From Mycolicibacterium nivoides (lineage in GTDB: Bacteria > Actinomycetota > Actinomycetes > Mycobacteriales > Mycobacteriaceae), in the NCBI RefSeq assembly GCF_003855255.1, contig NZ_CP034072.1:62001-126000 (forward strand): a stretch of DNA of 64,000 bases, read 5' to 3'. Below, piece after piece: positions 16,485 to 24,823 of the stretch (the first letter of the stretch is position 1; the number at the start of each line of letters is the position of its first letter). A program made the position numbers and the translations under genes. Below the pieces are notes generated by a model. It searched no databases. It was not told the DNA's origin and was given only the letters and a program-made list of their open reading frames with translations.

Positions 16485-18245
16485 GTGTTCGATCTCAAAA
16501 TCACCGGCGGCACCGTCGTCGACGGGACCGGTGCGGACCGGTTCACCGCCGATGTCGCGATCAAGGACGGCAAGATCGTCGAGGTGCACCGGCGCGGCGC
16601 CAACGACCCTGCCCTGGGCGGCGACGCAGCCGAAACCATCGACGCCACAGGCAAGATCGTGGCCCCCGGCTTCGTCGACATTCACACCCACTACGACGGC
16701 CAGGTCTCCTGGGACGCCGTGCTCGAGCCGTCCAGCAACCACGGCGTCACCACCGTGGTGGCGGGCAACTGCGGTGTCGGTTTCGCACCGGTCCGGCCCG
16801 GTCAGGAGGAGTGGCTGATCTCCCTGATGGAGGGTGTCGAGGACATCCCCGGCACGGCCCTGACCGAGGGCATCACCTGGGGCTGGGAAACCTTCGGCGA
16901 ATACCTGGACGTCATCGGACAGCGCGAACTGGCGGTCGACATGGGTACCCAGATCGCCCACGGCGCCATCCGGGCCTACGCCATGGGGGAGCGTGGCGCC
17001 CGCAACGAGCCGGCGAACCCCGATGACATCAAGGCGATGGCGAAGCTGGTGCAAGAGGCCATCGAGGCAGGGGCGCTTGGCTTTTCGTCGTCGCGCACCA
17101 TCGCGCACACCGCCATGGACGGCGAGCCGGTGCCCGGCACCTTCGCCGCCGAGGACGAGTTGTTCGCCCTGGGCCGGGCCACCGCGGCCGGTGGGGCGGC
17201 GGTGTTCGAGCTGGCCCCGCAGGGCGCCGCCGGCGAAGACATCGTCGCACCCAAGAAGGAACTCGAATGGATGCGCCGCCTCGGCGAGGAGATCGACTGC
17301 GCGCTCAGCTTCGCCCTGATCCAGGTCGACGCCGACCCCAACCTGTGGCGCGAGCAGCTCGATCTGTCGGCGGCGGCGCACAAGGCCGGTAGCCGGTTGT
17401 TCCCGCAGGTGGCGGCGCGGCCGTTCGGCATGCTGCTGGGCTTTCCCGGTCACCACGCCTTCACCCACCGCCCGACCTACCGGCGCCTGCAGGCCGAATG
17501 CACGCGTGAGGAGCTGGCCGAGCGCCTCGCGGATCCGAAGGTGCGCGCGGCGATCCTGGCCGAGGAAGACCTGCCGATCGACCCCGGCAAGCTGTTCGAC
17601 GGCATGTTCATGTTGGCGCAGAACGCGGCAAATCGCCTGTACCACATCGGAGAACCGCCGGACTACGAACCGACCGAGGAACGCACCGTTGCGGCGATCG
17701 CCAAGCAGCGTGGCCTGGACCCGCTGGCCGCGATGTACGACCTGATGCTCGAGGCCAACGCGGGCGCCATGCTGATGTACCCGATGTTCAACTACTCCGA
17801 CGGCAACCACGATGCGATCCGGGAGATGCTCACCCACCCGGCCGGCGTGCTGGGCCTGTCCGACGGCGGCGCGCACTGCAGCATGATCTGCGACGCCTCG
17901 TACCCGACGTTCCTGCTGACGCACTGGGCGCGCGACCGTCATCGCGGCGAGAAGCTGCCGCTGGAGTACGTGATCCGCAAGCAGTCGCACGACACCGCGC
18001 AGCTCTACGGGATGTCGGACCGCGGCGTCATCAGTGTGGGCAAGAAAGCCGACGTCAACGTCATCGACCTGGACGCGCTGACCTTGCACGCGCCGAGGAT
18101 GGCGTATGACCTGCCCGCCGGCGGAAAGCGGTTGGTGCAGGGCGCGAGTGGTTACGAGGCGACGATCGTGAGCGGCACGGTGACCCGTCGGCATGGCGTC
18201 GACACCGGTGCCCGCCCGGGCCGGCTGGTGCGCGGGATCCGCTGA
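16485..18245 (+). CDS. Amidohydrolase, N-acyl-D-amino-acid deacylase-like
   Basis: Metal-dependent amidohydrolase-superfamily enzyme of 586 residues, close in architecture to D-aminoacylases. It has an N-terminal beta sandwich (KITGGTVVDGTGADRF), metal ligands His67 and His69 in GFVDIHTHYDGQ, the NCGVGFAP segment, the late-barrel Asp in LSDGGAHCSM, and a C-terminal ISVGKKADVNVIDLDAL strand. The GTG start follows an AGGGAGC site. It is the first gene of the operon facing the Rieske gene across the palindrome, so it probably opens or deacylates a product in the same catabolic route (inference). Confidence 0.88.
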   Translation: MFDLKITGGTVVDGTGADRFTADVAIKDGKIVEVHRRGANDPALGGDAAETIDATGKIVAPGFVDIHTHYDGQVSWDAVLEPSSNHGVTTVVAGNCGVGFAPVRPGQEEWLISLMEGVEDIPGTALTEGITWGWETFGEYLDVIGQRELAVDMGTQIAHGAIRAYAMGERGARNEPANPDDIKAMAKLVQEAIEAGALGFSSSRTIAHTAMDGEPVPGTFAAEDELFALGRATAAGGAAVFELAPQGAAGEDIVAPKKELEWMRRLGEEIDCALSFALIQVDADPNLWREQLDLSAAAHKAGSRLFPQVAARPFGMLLGFPGHHAFTHRPTYRRLQAECTREELAERLADPKVRAAILAEEDLPIDPGKLFDGMFMLAQNAANRLYHIGEPPDYEPTEERTVAAIAKQRGLDPLAAMYDLMLEANAGAMLMYPMFNYSDGNHDAIREMLTHPAGVLGLSDGGAHCSMICDASYPTFLLTHWARDRHRGEKLPLEYVIRKQSHDTAQLYGMSDRGVISVGKKADVNVIDLDALTLHAPRMAYDLPAGGKRLVQGASGYEATIVSGTVTRRHGVDTGARPGRLVRGIR

Positions 18246-18263
18246 TCCGTAGGGTCTTTCGCC

Positions 18264-19277
18264 ATGGCGGATTTTCGTTACGATCCGCGTCAGCGCCCGG
18301 CGCAACCTCCGGCGCCGGCCGCTGACGCTTTCACCATCCACACTGCCGTTGTCGCCGAAGAGGTTTCGCTGGCATTTGTCCGCGAGGGCATCGGCGGTGT
18401 GCCCCTTCTGCTGGTGCACGGCTATCCCGAGACCAAGCGGATCTGGTGGCGCAACATCGAGGCCCTGGCCGCGGCCGGCTTCGAGGTCATCGTCCCGGAT
18501 CTGCGCGGTATGGGTGACAGCTCGATCCCGCCCGACGACCGGCACGACATCGTCACGTACTCCCGCGATCTGTATGCGCTGGTGCACGACGAGCTGGGGC
18601 ACGAGTCGTGCCTGATCGCCGCGAGCGATGTCGGGGCTGTGGTCAGCACCGACCTGATTCACCGGTTTCCCGGATTCGTCACGCGTTTCTGTGTTTTCAA
18701 CACCGTGCCGCCCATGGCCGTCGACTACTCGGGGATCGGCACGCGGCATCCGGGATCGATCGGCGGCGCGGCCGACCCGACCGGCGATTACCGGTGGATG
18801 CAGGGCGCCTTCCCCGACGAGCTCGCCGCGATGCTGACCACACCCGAGGCGCGCAGGCAGTGGGTGGCGGCGATGTACACCAATCGGTTATGGGGCTCGG
18901 CCTACGCGTTCACCCAGCCCGACGTGGATTTCATGACCGAGCCGTTCGCCGACGAGGCACGGCTACAGGCGGGCTGGGCGTCCTACCAACTGGCCTACGG
19001 CCGCGCGATGTCCGACATCCCGTTGATGGATGCGGTCGAGGTGCCCACGTTGGTGCTGTACGGACCCGACGATCATGTGGTCGGCGAGGATTTCGTCCCC
19101 CGCACCGAGCGCGCGTTTCTCAATCGCATTGGGCCGTTGGTGATTCCGGGTGCGGGTCACTTCCTGCAGTGGGAGCGCGCCGACATCTTCAACCGGTTGA
19201 TCCCCGCGGTGTTCGGCGACGTCATCGTGAACCATCGGCGGGCTGCGCCAGAATCGACCCGCCCAGCCAGCGTCTGA
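18264..19277 (+). CDS. Alpha/beta hydrolase with Asp nucleophile, epoxide-hydrolase-like
   Basis: Protein of 337 residues. It has the oxyanion-loop HGYPETKRIWW (52-62), PDLRGMGDSS, and a nucleophile elbow reading AASDVGAVV, so the nucleophile position (122) is Asp, not Ser. That pattern fits epoxide hydrolases and haloalkane dehalogenases. The late acid lies in LVLYGPDDHVVGED and the catalytic His in IPGAGHFLQWE. It lies 18 bases after the amidohydrolase, hence in the same operon. The last 56 bases overlap the convergent tetR gene. The true substrate is unknown. Confidence 0.85.
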   Translation: MADFRYDPRQRPAQPPAPAADAFTIHTAVVAEEVSLAFVREGIGGVPLLLVHGYPETKRIWWRNIEALAAAGFEVIVPDLRGMGDSSIPPDDRHDIVTYSRDLYALVHDELGHESCLIAASDVGAVVSTDLIHRFPGFVTRFCVFNTVPPMAVDYSGIGTRHPGSIGGAADPTGDYRWMQGAFPDELAAMLTTPEARRQWVAAMYTNRLWGSAYAFTQPDVDFMTEPFADEARLQAGWASYQLAYGRAMSDIPLMDAVEVPTLVLYGPDDHVVGEDFVPRTERAFLNRIGPLVIPGAGHFLQWERADIFNRLIPAVFGDVIVNHRRAAPESTRPASV

Positions 19278-19839
19278 CGAAGCGCCGCAGCTCCTCGGGG
19301 CTGCGGGTGGGATCGTTCGGTGCGACGAAGAACGACAGCATCGTGCGCAGGGTGAACTCCACCAGGTCACGCAGCGATGATTCGTCGTACCCGTACTTCT
19401 CCCAGTCGACGTCGAAGCGCGTGATCATCCGCATACCGAACGCCTGGCCTTCGTCGGAGGCCACGTTGACCGAGCTGGCTGCGGCCTGGGGCCCCGACAG
19501 CATGATGCGCAGGTGCGGTATCCGGGCGACCTCCGCCAAGGTGAACATGACGCCTTCGGTCATCGCCTCGGCGGGATCGGTGATGCCGCGCACGCTCTCG
19601 GCGAGCCGGTCGAGAAACCCGTCGACCGTGGCGATGGCCGCCGCGTGCATCAGGGCCTCGGCCGTGGGGAAGTAGCGGTACACGGTCTGGCGGATGACAC
19701 CGAGCGATGCCGCGACATCGGCGATGCTGATGCTGGTGCCGGTCTCGGCGATCAACCGCACCGCCGCGGCCACGATGCGTTCCGAGGCTTCCTCGTCGCT
19801 TCCGGGTGGCCGCCCGTCCCACCCCCGCCTACGCGCCAC
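19222..19839 (-). CDS. TetR-family regulator next to the metal-dependent hydrolase
   Basis: Regulator of 205 residues from a GTG at 19839 (AGGA about 10 bases upstream), starting MARRRGWDGRPPGSDEEA, the common opening of this mycobacterial TetR group. An ATG at 19887 is an alternative start that adds 16 residues. The HTH is ISIADVAASLGVIRQTVYRYFPTAEALMHAA. It is divergent from the PF10118 hydrolase operon across a near-perfect dyad and convergent with the alpha/beta hydrolase, whose 3' end it overlaps. Likely role: repressor of the divergent operon. Confidence 0.87.
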   Translation of the reverse strand: MARRRGWDGRPPGSDEEASERIVAAAVRLIAETGTSISIADVAASLGVIRQTVYRYFPTAEALMHAAAIATVDGFLDRLAESVRGITDPAEAMTEGVMFTLAEVARIPHLRIMLSGPQAAASSVNVASDEGQAFGMRMITRFDVDWEKYGYDESSLRDLVEFTLRTMLSFFVAPNDPTRSPEELRRFVRRWLGGSILAQPADGSR

Positions 19840-19911
19840 GGTCTGGATTCCTGGCAGGCAACATCCCTGCAGGATATCGCCACCCATCGTTGACGGGCCG
19901 TATCCGCGTGT

Positions 19912-19949
19912 AGTAATCATACAAACCACGCGTTGTTTGTATGATTACT
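19912..19949. promoter_or_regulatory. Palindromic operator with 15-bp arms
   Basis: AGTAATCATACAAAC (19912-19926) and its exact complement (19935-19949) around CACGCGTT. The AT-rich arms contrast with the surrounding GC-rich DNA and lie between the divergent tetR and the hydrolase operon, so this is the probable TetR binding site. TTTGTATGATT may include the -10 region of the rightward promoter. Confidence 0.82.
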
Positions 19950-20005
19950 TTCGATCAGCAGGCAGTCGCGGTTCGAGAGTCTCAAGACAAGGCGAGGTGG
20001 CACCG

Positions 20006-20956
20006 ATGACGGATCTGATCGTGCGGAAGATGAGGTTCGCGTTCGCGGACCACCGCGTCCCGTTCCTGTGGAACGAGACCAACCCGGCGTTCTCGTCGAT
20101 GGCCAACGCGGTGTCGTTCCTGGCCATCGCGTTCGAGAAGATGATCGGCCACATGATCACCGAGGCCATGCCGTTCATCACCGATCCGGAGGTGGCCGAG
20201 GAGGCCCAGGCCTTCGTGCGGCAGGAGGGTCAGCACTCGATGGCCCACCGCCAGCACGCCAAGGGGCTGATCAAGACCTACCCGGCCCTCAAGGAAACCC
20301 TCGACGAGGTGATCAAGGCTTTCGACGACCTCACCGCCGAGACGCCGCTGAAGTACCGGCTGGCCTACACCGCCGATCTGGAGGCGACGTTCACGCCGGT
20401 CTTCAAATTGATGCTCGATCATGACGACACGCTGTTCGCTCCGGGGGACGATCGTGTGGCGTCACTGTTCCTGTGGCACTTCGTCGAAGAGGTCGAGCAC
20501 CGCAGTTCGGCATTGATCATCTACGACGCGGTGGTGGACGACCCGTGGTACCGCATGCGGGTGGCCCCGTCGATCTTCAAGCATGTGTGGGCCGTGCTCA
20601 AGATCGCCACCGAGGGCTTCAACAAACATGTTCCGCTGGAAGAACGACAGATCGACGCGATGTCGATGTTCGGTATGCAGGCACGGAAAAAGGCTCTGCT
20701 GCAAAAGCTTCCGTTCACCAAGACCCCGTATGACGGGCCGGTCGCGAATGCGTTCGCCCATCTGCCGGTGCGCGAGATGCTGACTGCCCTTGCGGGCGTC
20801 GTCCGCAGCCAGGTTCCGGGTCACGATCCGGCCCACGAGAAGCTGCCAGTGCTGGCCGACGAGTGGTTCCAGCGCTACCAGGACGGCTACGACGTGACGC
20901 TGTGGTACACCGCAGGTGACGCCGCAGAGCAGAAAGCGACCACCGCCGATGTCTGA
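20006..20956 (+). CDS. Predicted metal-dependent hydrolase (PF10118)
   Basis: Protein of 316 residues, ATG 20006 with GCGAGG upstream. It matches the PF10118 metal-dependent hydrolase family, which has a ferritin-like all-helical pattern: NPAFSSMANAVSFLAIAFEKMIGHMI, FVRQEGQHSMAHRQH, YTADLEATFTPVF and LFLWHFVEEVEHRSSAL. The EExxH/ExxxH-like acidic and His residues probably bind two metal ions. The reaction is unknown. The next gene starts within its last codons (8-base overlap), so the two proteins are made together. Confidence 0.82.
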   Translation: MTDLIVRKMRFAFADHRVPFLWNETNPAFSSMANAVSFLAIAFEKMIGHMITEAMPFITDPEVAEEAQAFVRQEGQHSMAHRQHAKGLIKTYPALKETLDEVIKAFDDLTAETPLKYRLAYTADLEATFTPVFKLMLDHDDTLFAPGDDRVASLFLWHFVEEVEHRSSALIIYDAVVDDPWYRMRVAPSIFKHVWAVLKIATEGFNKHVPLEERQIDAMSMFGMQARKKALLQKLPFTKTPYDGPVANAFAHLPVREMLTALAGVVRSQVPGHDPAHEKLPVLADEWFQRYQDGYDVTLWYTAGDAAEQKATTADV

Positions 20957-22115
20957 TCTGTGTGCCCCGACCTTCTCGGGTTTGGCTGAGCGCCTGGGCT
21001 TTTCATGTGACACCGCCGGAGGGCTGGTCGAGTTCCGCAGCCCGTTCGGGCTGGAGAACTGGACGCTGCCGGTGCTGGAGATCACCGTGATCGTCGGCGC
21101 GGTCCTGGCCTTGGTGTACGCCATCGTGCGGCTGCGCCGTCACAACGATCCGACCAACCTGGTGCTGTGGTTCGGCGCCATCGCCTATCTGCTGATCATC
21201 GAACCGCCGCTGTATTTTCCGGGCGCGTTCGGGATCGCCGACCACGTCGACACGATGTTCGCGCACAACGTGTTCACCGTCGACTTCCTGTGGGGCCGGC
21301 TGCCGCTCTACATCGTGGCGATCTACCCGATGATGGCGACGGTGGCCTACGAGATCGTCCGGATCCTCGGGGTCTTCCGCCGGCGCGGTGTGCTGGTCGG
21401 CGCGATCTGTGTCGGGTTCGTCCACCACGCGTTCTACGAGATCTTCGACCACATCGGGCCGCAGCTGCGGTGGTGGGAGTGGACCCTGGACCATCCGATG
21501 AACCAGCCGTTCTTCGATTCGGTGCCGCTGCCAAGCGTGGTCGTGTTCGCGGCCCTCTGGCCGATGTCGTTGGCCTTCTGCGTGCAGCTGTTCGTCGGCC
21601 GCCACGTCCAGGACGGCAAGACGTTCACCGGCTTGCAGATCCTGGGGCGCACCGTCGTGGTCGGCGTGCTGGCATCGATCGGGACGGCGGTGCTGCCCCT
21701 GCCCGCCACGCTCGCCGCGACGATCTCGGGGAGCACCGCGGTAGGCGGGGTGGTCTATGCCGCCGAACTCGTGGTGCTCACCGTGGTGGCGATTCCGGTG
21801 CTGTTCAGCCAGTGGTCGAGCCTGCGCAAGGACCGCGACCCGGCAACCGTGCGCTATTCGAACCCGCTCATCCTGGGCTACGCCGCGGTGTATCTGGCCG
21901 TCATGACGGTCCTGTGGCTGACGGCCCTGCCGGCCTACTTCGGCGCCGTCGACGGTGTCACCTCCAACGGTGATCCGATCGGTAGCCTCGCCTACGCGGT
22001 GATCTGCGTGCTCATCGCTGGATTGTCGATCGCCGCGGCCGCTACCGCGAACCCTGCTGACCAGCAGCAACGGCCCGATGCGGTAGCGCCGGAACTGGCG
22101 GGCGAGCGGGAATGA
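20949..22115 (+). CDS. Polytopic membrane protein of unknown function
   Basis: Protein of 388 residues with about nine hydrophobic helices. Notable are the segments WFGAIAYLLIIEPPLYFPGAFGIADHVDTMFAHNVFTVDFLWGRLPLYI and GFVHHAFYEIFDHIGPQLRWWEWTLDHPMNQPFF, which place several His and aromatic residues at membrane edges, perhaps for metal or haem contact. I do not recognise the family. It overlaps the upstream PF10118 gene and is presumably its functional partner in the TetR-controlled operon. The extra upstream frame from 20916 is not needed. Confidence 0.75.
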   Translation: MSDLCAPTFSGLAERLGFSCDTAGGLVEFRSPFGLENWTLPVLEITVIVGAVLALVYAIVRLRRHNDPTNLVLWFGAIAYLLIIEPPLYFPGAFGIADHVDTMFAHNVFTVDFLWGRLPLYIVAIYPMMATVAYEIVRILGVFRRRGVLVGAICVGFVHHAFYEIFDHIGPQLRWWEWTLDHPMNQPFFDSVPLPSVVVFAALWPMSLAFCVQLFVGRHVQDGKTFTGLQILGRTVVVGVLASIGTAVLPLPATLAATISGSTAVGGVVYAAELVVLTVVAIPVLFSQWSSLRKDRDPATVRYSNPLILGYAAVYLAVMTVLWLTALPAYFGAVDGVTSNGDPIGSLAYAVICVLIAGLSIAAAATANPADQQQRPDAVAPELAGERE

Positions 22116-22177
22116 GAAGCGAACCCACAGGCGCGCCACCCGGCTGACCGCGTGGGTGATGGGGCAGAATTGCGGGG

Positions 22178-23173
22178 GTGCCGACACCGCCGCAACGCCC
22201 CGGTGAGCCCGGCCGGCGAGATATACAAGGTCGCGGCCCTGTGCCGCCGCCCGACCCGGCCACCCGGCGGCTGCCCCGACCAGGACGGCCCGAGGCGCCG
22301 ACGGAACAGATCCGGGCCCGCTATCAGCCGCGGGAGGCCGCGACCGAGAAGTTCAGGCCCCCGGAGGCCGCGACCGAGAGAATCGTGCAGAACCGTCCCC
22401 CGGTCGAGCCCAATCGGCCCGGGCCTGAGCCGGCCAAGCCGTCGTCACGATGGCGCAGCCCGCTGGCGATCGTCCTCGCCGCCGTCATCGTCGTCGCACT
22501 CATGGTGATCGGACTGACCGGCGCCGAACTTTACGCCCGGCACAAAGCGGGCTCGGTGCTCGTCGCGGTCACCGAATGTGTGGTGGAGGACAGTGCCACC
22601 GTCTCGTTCGGGGTGAAACCGCCGTTCCTGTGGCAGCACATCACCGGCCACTACACCAACATCTCGGTGGAAACCGGCGGCAAGCAGGTGCAGGCCGCCA
22701 AGGGCATGACCGCAGACGTGGCGCTGTCCGACATCCGCTTGCAGGGCACCGAGGATTCCAAGGGCACCATCGGATCGTTGAGCGCCACGCTGAGCTGGAC
22801 GTCGGCCGGTATCAAGGACACGGTGGCCGAGAACCTGCCCGGCGTCGGCTCCCTGGTCACCGATGTCAGCACCGACCCGTCGGCGGGAACCATCACCATC
22901 GAGGCGGTGGGGGACACCAAGGTGACGGCAAAGCCGTTGGTGAACGACGGACACCTGAACCTGCAGATCACCGACGTCAGCGGTCCGTTCGAGAGAGACA
23001 CCGTGCAGGCAGCGCTCGACGGTCTCATGACGAAGCTGAACGACGCCTACCCGCTCGGGATCCACGCCGACAGCGTCTCGGTTACCGACACCGGCGTGGT
23101 GGGCAAGTTCTCCAGCCAGAACGCATCCATCCCCAACGACGAATCCGCCGACGCCTGCTTCTCCCAGCTGTGA
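22178..23173 (+). CDS. DUF2993 (LmeA-type) membrane-anchored protein
   Basis: Protein of 331 residues. It has a Pro/Arg-rich cytoplasmic N-terminus containing a repeated REAATEKF/PEAATERI unit, one membrane anchor (LAIVLAAVIVVALMVIGLTGAEL, about residues 95-117) and a DUF2993 domain outside (FLWQHITGHYTNISVETGGKQVQAAKGMTADVALSDIRL). DUF2993 includes LmeA, a lipid-binding mycobacterial protein linked to mannan elongation and MmpL3 stability. The GTG start at 22178 is probable. The gene ends on the first base of the chorismate mutase ATG. Confidence 0.83.
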   Translation: MPTPPQRPGEPGRRDIQGRGPVPPPDPATRRLPRPGRPEAPTEQIRARYQPREAATEKFRPPEAATERIVQNRPPVEPNRPGPEPAKPSSRWRSPLAIVLAAVIVVALMVIGLTGAELYARHKAGSVLVAVTECVVEDSATVSFGVKPPFLWQHITGHYTNISVETGGKQVQAAKGMTADVALSDIRLQGTEDSKGTIGSLSATLSWTSAGIKDTVAENLPGVGSLVTDVSTDPSAGTITIEAVGDTKVTAKPLVNDGHLNLQITDVSGPFERDTVQAALDGLMTKLNDAYPLGIHADSVSVTDTGVVGKFSSQNASIPNDESADACFSQL

Positions 23174-23730
23174 TGCCGGCCCGATTCGCAACGGCCGGCG
23201 TGCTGACCCTGGCGGTGCTATGCGGCACTCCGCTCGCCCGCGCACAGGACCCCAGCCCGCTAGTGCCGCTGGTCGACGCCGCGGCGCAGCGCCTGCAGAC
23301 CGCAGACCCTGTGGCCGCCAACAAGTTTCGCAACGGTGGACCGATCGAGGATCCGCGACGCGAACAACAGGTCATCGACGCCACCACGGCCGAGGCCCAC
23401 AGCCGGCATATCGACCCGGCCTACGTCGGCCAGGTGTTCCGGGATCAGATCGACGCGACCGTCGCCGTGGAGTACGGCCTGTTCGCGCGATGGAAGCTGG
23501 ATCCGGTGACCGCTCCCGCAGCTGCCCCGGATCTGGCGGCGTCGAGAACTGCCATCGACGCGCTCAACCACGCGATGGTGAACGAGATCGCCGACCAGTG
23601 GCCGACCCTTCACTCGCCGTCGTGCCCGGCCGACCTGGCGGGCGCCGTCGATGGCGTGGCCACGGCGCGAAATCTTGATCCGCTGTATCGGCAGGCGCTG
23701 GACTACGCCACCAGGTCGTATTGCCGCTGA
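23173..23730 (+). CDS. Secreted chorismate mutase, AroQ-gamma type
   Basis: Protein of 185 residues with a signal peptide (ATAGVLTLAVLCGTPLARAQ) and an all-helical AroQ domain: LVDAAAQRLQTADPVAANKFRNGGPIEDPRREQQVID, then VFRDQIDATVAVEYGLFARW. It resembles exported chorismate mutase Rv1885c, which converts chorismate to prephenate outside the cytoplasm for reasons not understood. Two C-terminal Cys (SCPADL and SYCR) fit the known disulphide. The start overlaps the preceding stop (TGATG), so it is co-translated with the DUF2993 gene. Confidence 0.9.
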   Translation: MPARFATAGVLTLAVLCGTPLARAQDPSPLVPLVDAAAQRLQTADPVAANKFRNGGPIEDPRREQQVIDATTAEAHSRHIDPAYVGQVFRDQIDATVAVEYGLFARWKLDPVTAPAAAPDLAASRTAIDALNHAMVNEIADQWPTLHSPSCPADLAGAVDGVATARNLDPLYRQALDYATRSYCR

Positions 23731-23803
23731 CCGTCGGGCGCATTCGGGAATTGACGTTTCTGTCGACGGTGCGTGGGTACTCCTGGCCGCAGGAGGTCTT
23801 GAA

Positions 23804-24475
23804 ATGCCTACATGGAGTTGGATCGTCATCGTCGTGGTCGCCGTGGTGATCGTGCTGCTCGCAGTGGTCGTGGCCGCATCGATGATGCGTCAGAAGCGCA
23901 GCGAGCGGCTCAAGGATCAGTTCGGGCCGGAGTATGAGCGCACCGTCGAAACAGCCGGTGATCAGCGTGCTGCGGAGCGTGAACTACTTGCGCGCGAACG
24001 CAAGCACAACAAGTTGGACATCAAAGAGCTGGCGCCGGAGTCGCGGGTTCGCTACGTCGAGGCATGGGGCGTCACCCAGGCCGGGTTCGTCGACAACCCC
24101 TCGAAATCGGTCGGTGACGCCGATCGTCTGGTGACCGAGGTGATGCGCGAACGGGGTTATCCGGTAGACGATTTCGAGCAGCGTGCTGCAGATCTGTCGG
24201 TGGATCACCCCAAGGTGGTCGAGCACTACCGGGCGGCGCACATCCTGCACCTCGCGCAGGAGCAGGGCGAGATCGGCACCGAGGCGCAGCGTGAGGCGCT
24301 GGTTCACTACCGCGCGCTCTTCGAGCGATTGGTCGGGGCTGAGCCTGAAACGCAGGCCGGGCCTGACAGCCGCGCCGCCGAACATGTGGCCCAGCCCGAA
24401 CGCGCCACCCCGGCCCAGCGTGAGGCCGGCACGAACGAAGCCGGTACGGATTCGCCCAAGGAGGCGCGAGCATGA
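23804..24475 (+). CDS. Membrane-anchored protein, paralogue of the next gene
   Basis: Protein of 223 residues, ATG 23804 with a perfect AGGAGG at 23791-23796. One N-terminal helix (WIVIVVVAVVIVLLAVVVAASMM), then a cytoplasmic helical region rich in Arg and Glu (RLKDQFGPEYERTVETAGDQRAAERELLARERKH). A module WGVTQAGFVDNPSKSVGDADRLVTEVM recurs in the next gene. The Glu/Ala/Pro-rich tail looks disordered. I do not know a function. Confidence 0.72.
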   Translation: MPTWSWIVIVVVAVVIVLLAVVVAASMMRQKRSERLKDQFGPEYERTVETAGDQRAAERELLARERKHNKLDIKELAPESRVRYVEAWGVTQAGFVDNPSKSVGDADRLVTEVMRERGYPVDDFEQRAADLSVDHPKVVEHYRAAHILHLAQEQGEIGTEAQREALVHYRALFERLVGAEPETQAGPDSRAAEHVAQPERATPAQREAGTNEAGTDSPKEARA

Positions 24476-24810
24476 CGACCCACGAAGAACAAACGACTGT
24501 CTCGCCGGAAGCCACCGAGGCCGAGCCGTCGAGCGAGGACAACACGATGTTGTTCGCCGGCGAGCATCGGTCGGGATTGCACTCGCGCTGGAACGACGTT
24601 CAGGCGGCGTTCGTCGACGACCCGAAAGAATGCGTGCAGAAAGCGGACAACCTTGTGGCAGAAGTCGTCGAGGAGCTCACCGCGAGTTTCGCCGACACCC
24701 GGTCCAGGCTTGAGGCGCAATGGTCTCGAGGCGAGGAGGCATCCACCGAGGATCTCCGTGTGGCACTGACGCGCTATCGCGATTTCTTCCAGCGGCTGCT
24801 GTCGGTGTGA
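24472..24810 (+). CDS. Small soluble protein sharing a module with its upstream neighbour
   Basis: Protein of 112 residues, starting in an ATGA overlap with the preceding gene. After an acidic N-terminus comes RWNDVQAAFVDDPKECVQKADNLVAEVVEEL, clearly related to the W-Q-FVD-P-A-L-V pattern of the upstream protein, and both end with an ALxxYRxxFxRL helix. The pair looks like a duplication in which one copy gained or lost a membrane anchor. Confidence 0.72.
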   Translation: MTTHEEQTTVSPEATEAEPSSEDNTMLFAGEHRSGLHSRWNDVQAAFVDDPKECVQKADNLVAEVVEELTASFADTRSRLEAQWSRGEEASTEDLRVALTRYRDFFQRLLSV

Positions 24811-24823
24811 GGCTCGTCAAGGG

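Noticed and set aside
16134-18749. An 871-codon minus-strand frame opposite the amidohydrolase
   Set aside because: Antisense GC artefact covering the Rieske start, the palindrome and the amidohydrolase gene.
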